Translations under genes and position numbers: made by a program | The notes under the pieces: model-generated | The model's input: only the letters and a program-made list of their open reading frames with translations | Told to the model about the DNA's origin: nothing | Database searches by the model: none | Shown here: one piece after another, positions 56,600 through 64,000 of the stretch | Layout: the number at the start of each line of letters is the position of its first letter | How positions within the stretch are numbered: position 1 is the first letter of the stretch | Assembly: GCF_032854445.1 (NCBI RefSeq) | Contig: NC_088298.1 | Span: 16,171,504-16,235,503, forward strand | Direction of reading: 5' to 3' | From: Liolophura sinensis | Taxonomy: Eukaryota > Mollusca > Polyplacophora > Chitonida > Chitonidae | DNA: 64,000 nucleotides

Positions 56600-58780
56600 C
56601 AAAGGATTTTGAAGTATGTGTGAGAAATTATATATATGCCACGAAACGAAACTCATGCAGGCATCCTTTACACATTAGACGGATTGAAAATATTTCTCGC
56701 CTTTAACAGGACAAACCAATCAAGCGCAATCAAGAGAAACTTGATCGCTTTTCTCTTTTGGTCATATTGTCAAGGCATTGAAAGTCTTTCCAACCAAACC
56801 TCGATTGGCATTATTGGGTTGTCTTGACCTGTTTTCTTTACACGATCTGCAGACAATGTGTCCTTTGATTTCCAGGTTAACTGGTTCTCAGAAAGTCGTT
56901 TAACTCGATCATGAATTGTGCAGTCCTTGTGTCTGTTGATGTAAGACCTGAAAATTGCATAAAATGGTAAACTAATGACAGAATAAACTTTACGATTAAA
57001 AGCCGTTTCTTTTGAATCATATATTTATTTGATAACTGTTTAACTTACTGCATACAACACAGAGCAGAAACAATGTCATGATGATTGTGTGACAGTTGAC
57101 AAATGCTATAAACAGTGTAATACTGGCTCTTGTGAATCTCTCTTTTTTGGGGTTTTTCCTTTCTATAAAACACTTTGATCTGTTTCATATGTAGAGGAAA
57201 GCTGCTGGGATATATCAACGCCCCTCGCCACATGCCTGACATTATTCCTGATTTAAGGCCGCAACGAAATGAATGACACCGCCATTGCTTCAAGGCGACT
57301 GAGCTGCACCGATAACAAAATATTAAACACAACTGAGTCAGTGATTTATTTTGTATGAAATTTCACACAGTTTTACGTACGCACACAAATTTATTGTTAT
57401 TTATACACATTCTAATTATAACAGAATTAAAAATCTCCATCAATAAGAACACTGATAGATGGTCAAAATGTGAATGACCTCGCTCGAACCTATGGAAGGG
57501 GAAATTCCAACCATCACGACTGGAGTATACAACTACCCTTTGCCAGGTACTCGACAACCCCCATGTCGTAAAGCCACAGAGTGATCTTCCGAAGCTATTT
57601 CCTGAGAAGCGATCTCATTGGCCAGCAGGTAATTGTCTGAATTGGCCGAATCTGTGGAGTCATAATTCTAACACGGAACTTAGTTTGTTATGTCGTCCGC
57701 CGAGAGAAGACGCTGATTACAGCGCACCATCAGCCAAAGCATTTCATTGTAAATTGCTTAGCTATCATATTGCTAGGAATTTAATTCATAATGCTTTTGC
57801 ATACAATTTCAGGATAAAAAAAACAAGTAGCTAAAAACCTGCAATATACTTTTCCCTTATCTAACCAACACGAATCGATAAAAATAACGAATTTAATAAG
57901 TGTTGGACATCTAATGAGAATTTGAATATTTTAGCAAATAAATTTGCGTTGCATTTAAACATTCCGACATCTGAGGTGGTAGAAATCACGTGTGAATGCT
58001 AAGTATACTTATACTGGAGCATGCAGTTAACATCTTACAGTCGTTCATGTCTTTATCGGAATGTTTACGGTTTGAAATGGCGACTAATAGAAATGTTACA
58101 TACTCCTCGAACAGAATCAGACAATAGAACTGATCTAGTTCTCAACGGTCAATTTACTTAGAAACCGTAAGATATGTTGTTTGTAGATCGTGCGAGAGAA
58201 AATGTTACAGAAACGCAGAAGCGCCGTTTAAGGTGCTTCTGAACGACTTCCGCTCCAAGTTAAGGTCTGCAGGCACGACATTTTTGGAGGGAAAAATAGA
58301 ATACCATTTGTAATGTGTATTTCGGACAAGGCGTTTATATTTTCTGTCTTTGAAAACTTTGATGTTTCTAAAGATTGCATTTGTTTAGATATCTTTGGTG
58401 TTTCGCTTCCTGAACATGGCTTAAATTTAATTTATTTCTTTATTTGCTTGTGGTTTTACATATGAGAGAATATACTCATTGTAAAACTTAACAAACTTAA
58501 AGTGAAGAAGATTGATAGAATAAACTTGATATACACGTTTTTGCAGTAATGTCCAATCGCGTGGATTAAAATCGTCAAATAACACACAGGATGTAACAAA
58601 TGCTGCAAGGCGGGATATGTACAGGCCGTATGCAGGACTCATTGGTGTATTCGTAAGATCAGAAAATCTAGCCGGCGTTTGGCGGTAGACGGTATGTGAT
58701 TCAAAGGGTTCAGTAATCACTTTCTTAGACTTTATCTTTCACTTATCTTTTATCCTTTGAAATATAAAAGAACTAATTCT
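56600..58780. other. no gene or repeat recognised
   Basis: Only short frames (97 codons or fewer) are present, none resembling a known family. The stretch lies inside the ~6.7 kb that separates blocks A and B in the second duplicate. Confidence 0.4.
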
Positions 58781-58784
58781 ACAC

Positions 58785-60850
58785 AATATACACCTCTTTT
58801 GATCCCCTTTCACATGACACCAAAGTTAACACCATGTAACTCCAGGGGGCGCTACTATTGAATCGCCCACGCCTCACACAGGCAATGTCAGAACGCCTAG
58901 AACAACCAAACATACCGAATATACAATACTTCGGATTCCCTGTCACATGACACCAAAGTTGATTCGCCGTCGAATCGTCCACTGGCTCACAGAGGCAATA
59001 GTAAATGACCTAGAGCGACCAAACTTACACAATGGATATCACTTCTGATTCTTTTTCACCTGGCGCCAAAGTTGACGCCATTTGAGTCCACGGGGTGCTA
59101 CAATTGAATTGCAATCTAATCGCCATCAGTGGGGCCTCCATGGCTCAGTTGGTTAGCGCTTTAGCGCAGCGTAATGACCTATAGCCTCTCACCAATGGGG
59201 TCGCTGTGAGTTCAAATCCACCTCACGTTGGCTTCCTCTCCGGCCGTACGTGGGAAGGTCTTCCAGCAACCGGGGGATGGTCGTGGGTTTCCCCCAGGCT
59301 CTGCCCGGTTTCCACCCACCATAATGCCGGCCGCCGTCGTATGAGTGAAATATTCTTGAGTACGGCGTAAAACAACAATCAAATAAATAAATAAATAATC
59401 GCCATAGGATGACCTTCTGGCTCACAGAGACAATGGTAAATGATCTAGGGCGACCAAACTTATACAATATACAGCACTTCTGATCTTTTTTCACACGATA
59501 CCAAAATTAACACCACCTGTCCCCAGTGGGCGCTACACTCGAAACGCCTTCTGTCTCACACAGGCATAGTTAATGACCTAAAGCAACCACAGTATTCAAT
59601 ACTCCCGATTCTCTTTCACATGACACCAAAGTTGACACAATATTCCTCCAATCAAATCGCCGTCAAATTTCAGTGGAATCGCTCACATAGGCAATACTAA
59701 ATGATCTAGAGCAACCAAATGATCTACAACCGTCGAATCGCCTTCTGACTCACACAGGCAATGGTGTAGAGCAACCGAACTTACACCGTATACATCACTA
59801 CTGATCCTCTTTCACTTGACACCAAAGTTGACACCATCTGACTCGGGGGGGGGGGGGGTGCTAAAATCGAATCGCCGTCCAATCGCCTTCTGGCTCACAC
59901 AGGCAATATTAAATACTCTAGAGCAACTAAACCTACACAATATACAATACTTCGGATTTTCCATCCCATGACAACAAAGATGACACCACCTCACTCCAGT
60001 GGTGCTGTGCGGGGGGTTGACTGAGCGACGCTACAATCGAATCGCCGCCCAATCGCCTTCTGGCTCACACAGGCAATATTAAATGGTCTAGAGCAACCAA
60101 ATTCACAAAATATGCATTACTTCTGATTCCCTTTCACAAGACATCAAAATTGACACAATCTCACAATCTTGCTCAAGGGCGCGCTACAGTCGAATCGCCG
60201 TCGAACCGCCTTCGGCCTCACACAGGTCTAGAGCATCCACACGTACACAATGTAAATCACTGCTGATCCTCTTTCACATGACATCAAAGTTGACACCATA
60301 TGACTCCAGGGGACGGTAAAAGCGCCTACTGGCTCACACAAGCAATAGTAAATGGTATAGAGCAGCCAAGCCTACACAATACACATTACTCCTGATTGTT
60401 TTTCACCTGACACCAAAGATGGCACCATCTGATTCAAGGGGTGCAACAATCAAAACGCCTGCTGGCCCACAAAGGCAATGCTAAAATGCCTAGAGCAACC
60501 ACAATTACAGAATGTACAGCACTTCTGATCTTCATTCCTTTGACCCCAAAGTTGACACCATCTGACTCCGGGGGTGGGGGGGGAGGGGCATACAATCGGA
60601 TATCCCTCGAATAGCTTACTAGATGGTTTAGGGCACCCAATCTTACACAATATACATTACTTCTATTCTCCAGATGGCGCTACAATGGAATAACCGTCGA
60701 GTCATACAGGTAATAGTGAATGGTCTGGAGCAACCAACTTACGTAACATACACTTCTTGGGATTCTCTTTCACACGACACTCACACGACACCGACGTGGA
60801 CACAGTAGCCCTCGAATCGAGTACTGGTTTACACAGGCAGTACTAAATGA
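58785..60850. repeat. irregular ~140-bp-period array, about 13 units
   Basis: Each unit has TTTCACATGACACCAAAGTT, a GACACCATCTGACTCC segment, GGCGCTACAATCGAATCGCC, TCTGGCTCACACAGGCAAT and GAGCAACCAAACTTACACAA or variants. Spacing between ACCAAAGTT motifs ranges from about 113 to 196 bp. G-runs at 59847 and 60570 arise in the CAGGGGGCG segment. A SINE-A interrupts it at 59127-59395. Confidence 0.95.
59127..59395 (+). mobile_element. SINE-A, full length with 10-bp TSD
   Basis: Head GGGGCCTCCATGGCTCAG, box A at 59141-59159, box B (GAGTTCAAATCC) at 59208-59219, full body, AGTACGGCGTAAAACAAC and tail. The repeat TAATCGCCAT lies at 59117-59126 and 59396-59405. It sits within the ~140-bp array and so is younger than at least part of it. 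Confidence 0.95.
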
Positions 60851-62110
60851 TATTACTCTAAATTAATGTTAAATCAAGAAAACATATTTCTGAACAAGTT
60901 TTTCGTTTAAATCACACTAGACACATGTTTTTGATATTTTTTAAAAGCATAAATGGTATTTATTCTATTGAGACAAAATCGGATACCGTACTTGTTGTCA
61001 TTTACATGTAGAAGTCCATGATTTGGTGTATATAAATATTTCATTTATTCCAAAATAGTTCATGACCCATTAACACAACTTCATAAAAAAACGGATGGTC
61101 ACTATATTCACAAACGATAACATCCATGTCAAAAACTCAAGAATCCATGTCGCTGCTGAGGTTGAATGCTTGAGCTATAGAGCGGTGTGCTTGAGCTATA
61201 GAGCAGTGTGTTGCCCCATCTCTTCCAAACATTAAGAGCAGTTCAACTCTTCTTTTACTGTTTATTAGTTTATTAGCCATAATTAACTCTGAAAGAGAGA
61301 AAAAAGTTTAAAATCAGTATTAAATCTGAAACACAGAAAAAAATGAAAATCAGGATGGTGCAGGACTTCTGGGACACCCTGTACATCTCCCACAGCCTTT
61401 GCTGTATATGGCATGTTTGAAGCTACGTGTAGCAGACCTTCAGTACACAGTTCTGTGTATGTGAAAGATCGGGCCTAGTGAAGATTTCTGTATACAACAC
61501 ACGAATATCAACCGTATGAGACGACGGAAATCCACAAAATGAGTTTGGGCATTGTCAGGTAATCAGATATAATTATCACATAGAGGAATAGAAAACAACT
61601 CTAACGTGGTGTGGGCTTCAAAACGGACAGTCGTATGTCAGCCGTCTGTCGTTCCAGATGCACTATACAACAACCGTCTACTGTTCCGGGTCAGTTGTGT
61701 AACAGCCGACCACCAGTCCGTGTTAGTTGGATAACAGCCATCTACCATTCGTTGTCAATTGTATAACAGGCATTTACATATCTATATAATTTTGCATTTA
61801 TAATATTAAGCCTGAAAAAAGATGCAAAAGGTTTTCGACTTTTTTTTACAGGCATGCGTATAAAGCTCGTCCACCAATGCGATTCAGCACTGGGCTCTTT
61901 GGCCAAGTCAGATGTACTTTGGCTCAGTGATATTTCACAATGTAATTTCTAATTGGAAAACCGTTTTTCATAAAAAATATGAAACACGGCTTAGTAGTCG
62001 TAGTTAGCGAGAAAAACAATATGTCATTTTCATGAAGAGGAATTGAAAAGAAAAGGAAAAAACAGGTTCAGCCATTACGTGTAATTGGCCCGAAATTGGA
62101 CACCTTGGTG
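60851..62110. other. no gene recognised
   Basis: AT-rich. A few short local repeats occur (GCTTGAGCTATAGAGC twice near 61165-61205; GTAACAGCC and TATAACAGCC-type phrases near 61690-61770), but nothing that resembles a gene or a family seen elsewhere. Confidence 0.4.
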
Positions 62111-62111
62111 T

Positions 62112-64000
62112 GATGTCAATGTTCGCGGAAGCAGAAAAGCTGAGCTAATCTCTCTGAGTAGTCAGTTTTGATGCTGAAGGGAAGCCAGTGTGAAAGGTAG
62201 ATAATGTGTTTGAAATTCAACAAATCAACACAAATATGCACAAAAAACAATACGTTTGAAAGCTTGTTTTACGCAGGGTAATTATTTAAAAAAAAACTAT
62301 TGTCTTTGTGACTTCATCAGTAAAAATTAAATTACTTACGATTATCATCATCTAAATTATTCATGCTATGCGCTTTTTATTAAGGGCCACAGGCAGAAAT
62401 AATAAAATTACTCATGTGAAGAAAGGAAAAAACAACATACCATAATTTTAAAACGGTTTACTTTTTCATTTATTTGCTTGTCACTTCACCGTCAACGATA
62501 GCACAGTTTGTAGAGCGTGCGCTTCGGGAGTGGTAGATCCAGGGTCAATCCTGGGTCGAGCGGCACCTAAGACATTAAAAGAGGGACTATTAACTAACTG
62601 GTTGTTGTTCAGCATGAAGGGGGGATATTGCAAGGACTGGTTGACCTGTATCAGTATAATGGCTGAGGCATGGCGGATTAACTTCCTTCGGTTAGGCGAA
62701 GTGAAGCAGCACTAGATACTAGAAGCAGCATTTCCACCGTTGGAAATCCGTCCTGCATATCACATGCACTCTAAGGATTCCTTCGTCGTCATACGATTGA
62801 AAAATCGTTAAGTATGACGTTACACCCCAAGCACTCATTCACTCACTCCTCACTCACTTGTTACTTCACGCCAAATTTCTAACATGTGTCACTTGTACGA
62901 AGTTTTCCACTTGTGAAGTCCATATATGTTCATCATATTGGTGCAAGAGCACTGGTCTTGAACGAATGTTAAAATGACCTAGCAGGTAACTGAGCAATGT
63001 AGTACACCACGACTCAATGAAGGAAAGACCTTGCCATAAAGATGGCAAGGTCTAACATGTATCACTTGTACAAAGCTTCGTAAAGATACCCTCCCTTGAT
63101 GGCAAACTAAATCTACGCATCTTTGCCACTAAAAGCTGTTCTGGCAAGTCGCTTTTAGAAGTGCAATTAAGACATCATTCATCCCCCAGCTTGTCTTGTG
63201 CGTGTTATTTTAAACCGCCGTCAAATCCCGCGTGGATCAGGCCTATGGAAAGATTACGTTTTCGGTCTCAATCTCAAAATAACGTCACTGAATCCGTCAG
63301 TTAAGCGCTGAAGAGTACCAAAGTGGAGTCACCCCTGCCAATGTTGCCACATGCCATAGTCCAAAGCGCTGACCTTGGTCCTCTATTAATTTCCCATAGG
63401 CGACAATGTTGACGTTTAGTCCTGTAACTCAGTCCCAAATATTCCGTGGCAAACTAGCTTTGGTGCTTCCCTGGTCCAGCCTAGGAAAGCAGCCACATAG
63501 ACTGAACGTGAAAATCTCGAAATTTTTATGCGAGCACCTGGAAGGGGTGCCTCGCAAGTATAGACAATTTCCATCATTTTGATACCAAGCATACACCTGT
63601 ATACCAAAAATGGCAGGTGGGCAGCCAACAAGACTTTACATCCTAAAATACACAGAATTATCCTCTCGAAAATCGGAAGGGCTACTATTGTACTGATTCC
63701 TACTACATGATGCCACAGTTTCCGCTACCGCGACAACGGGCAGTAACCAGCCCGTTATTTGTGTGTGAATTGCAGTAGTATTTTCAGCATAGGGACATCA
63801 AATTGAGCATCGAATACAAATAGATAGTTCATAGTATTGTCTTTGACAGTTTCATCAAATGCTTAGTATTTCTGAGCTGAGTGTCCTAACCTCTGCTATG
63901 GTATGTTAGTTATAAAGGGGGAGTTAACTGCAACAAACAATATATGATTACAGATTAACCACGTTGGCCTAATTTTCATCGTGATTACTGTGAAGGATTA
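62112..64000 (+). repeat. B block, copy 2, continues past the window
   Basis: It matches 51995-53360 and extends to the last base of the window. Relative to copy 1 it carries a SINE-B at 62490-62856 and about 330 extra bases at 63375-63705. A short internal repeat with GCCATAAAGATGGCAAGGTC lies near 63030. Confidence 0.85.
62490..62856 (+). mobile_element. SINE-B, full length with 13-bp TSD
   Basis: Head GATAGCACAGTTTGTAGAGC (box A), box-B-like GGGTCAATCCTGGGTCGAG, body CATGAAGGGGGGATATTGCA and ATTCCTTCGTCGTCATACG, then ATTGAAAAATCGTTAAGTAT, CCCCAAGCACTC and an ACTC tail. The flanks CTTGTCACTTCAC (62477-62489) and CTTGTTACTTCAC (62857-62869) differ at one base. The paralogous site near 52485 has a single TTTGTTGCTTAACGCC, i.e. 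no insertion. Confidence 0.95.

Noticed and set aside
1-64000. CRISPR arrays
   Set aside because: The tandem arrays have no unique spacers between identical repeats, and the DNA is eukaryotic in character.
1-64000. Bacterial-style operons, ribosome binding sites and terminators
   Set aside because: There are no long dense reading frames. The repeat and retrotransposon content is that of an animal genome.

Overview
This is non-genic eukaryotic DNA, most likely from a marine lophotrochozoan and probably a mollusc. It is AT-rich by eye and has no intact gene. It is full of two tRNA-derived SINE families whose 3' ends I associate with molluscan genomes: one ends in an AGTACGGCGTAAAAC core plus an (AAAT)n tail, the other in AGTACGACGTTAAAC plus an ACTC-rich tail. 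The species call is recognition, not proof. No intact protein-coding gene, rRNA or functional tRNA could be supported. The only convincing coding relics belong to non-LTR retrotransposons (LINEs).

Layout. 1-3.6 kb: unique-looking sequence with two SINE-A copies. 3.6-19.3 kb: a mosaic of repeatedly duplicated blocks, called K, R1, T, S and R3 here. Each recurs 2 to 6 times and carries its own SINE insertions. 19.3-23.3 kb: SINE-A pieces, a 191-codon open frame of doubtful meaning and a small minisatellite. 23.35-26.15 kb: a decayed LINE on the minus strand (ORF1, endonuclease, 3' remnant; reverse transcriptase missing). A 5'-truncated SINE-A with clean target-site duplications interrupts its ORF1. 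26.2-30 kb: mostly unannotatable, with SINE-B, SINE-A and an R2 repeat. 30.3-33.4 kb: two copies of a ~1.1 kb unit starting with R3, then a 70-bp near-perfect duplication. 34-35.3 kb: a C-rich tract, weak coding-like frames and a 37-bp-arm inverted repeat. 35.9-36.9 kb: an 81-bp satellite that is a tandem expansion of part of R3. 36.9-43.5 kb: duplicated R4/R2 blocks mixed with 43-, 24- and 44-bp minisatellites. 44.8-45.35 kb: a 57-bp satellite. 46.9-64 kb: a second segmental duplication (blocks C, A, B). Its two copies were separated by private insertions: a 29-bp array and SINEs in copy 1; a LINE 3' fragment, a ~140-bp-period array, SINE-A and SINE-B in copy 2.

How the parts relate. SINE-A and SINE-B share about 45 nt of 3' sequence although their heads and bodies differ, which suggests they are copied by the same or related LINE machinery. 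At least eight SINE insertions have direct-repeat flanks (perfect or with one mismatch). Several can be checked against an 'empty' paralogous copy inside this same window, so the window holds its own relative insertion history. Satellites arise from pieces of the dispersed repeats, and SINEs then land in them.

Names such as SINE-A, SINE-B, K, R1-R4, T, S and A/B/C are labels made up here. All homologies were seen by eye; percent identities were not computed.
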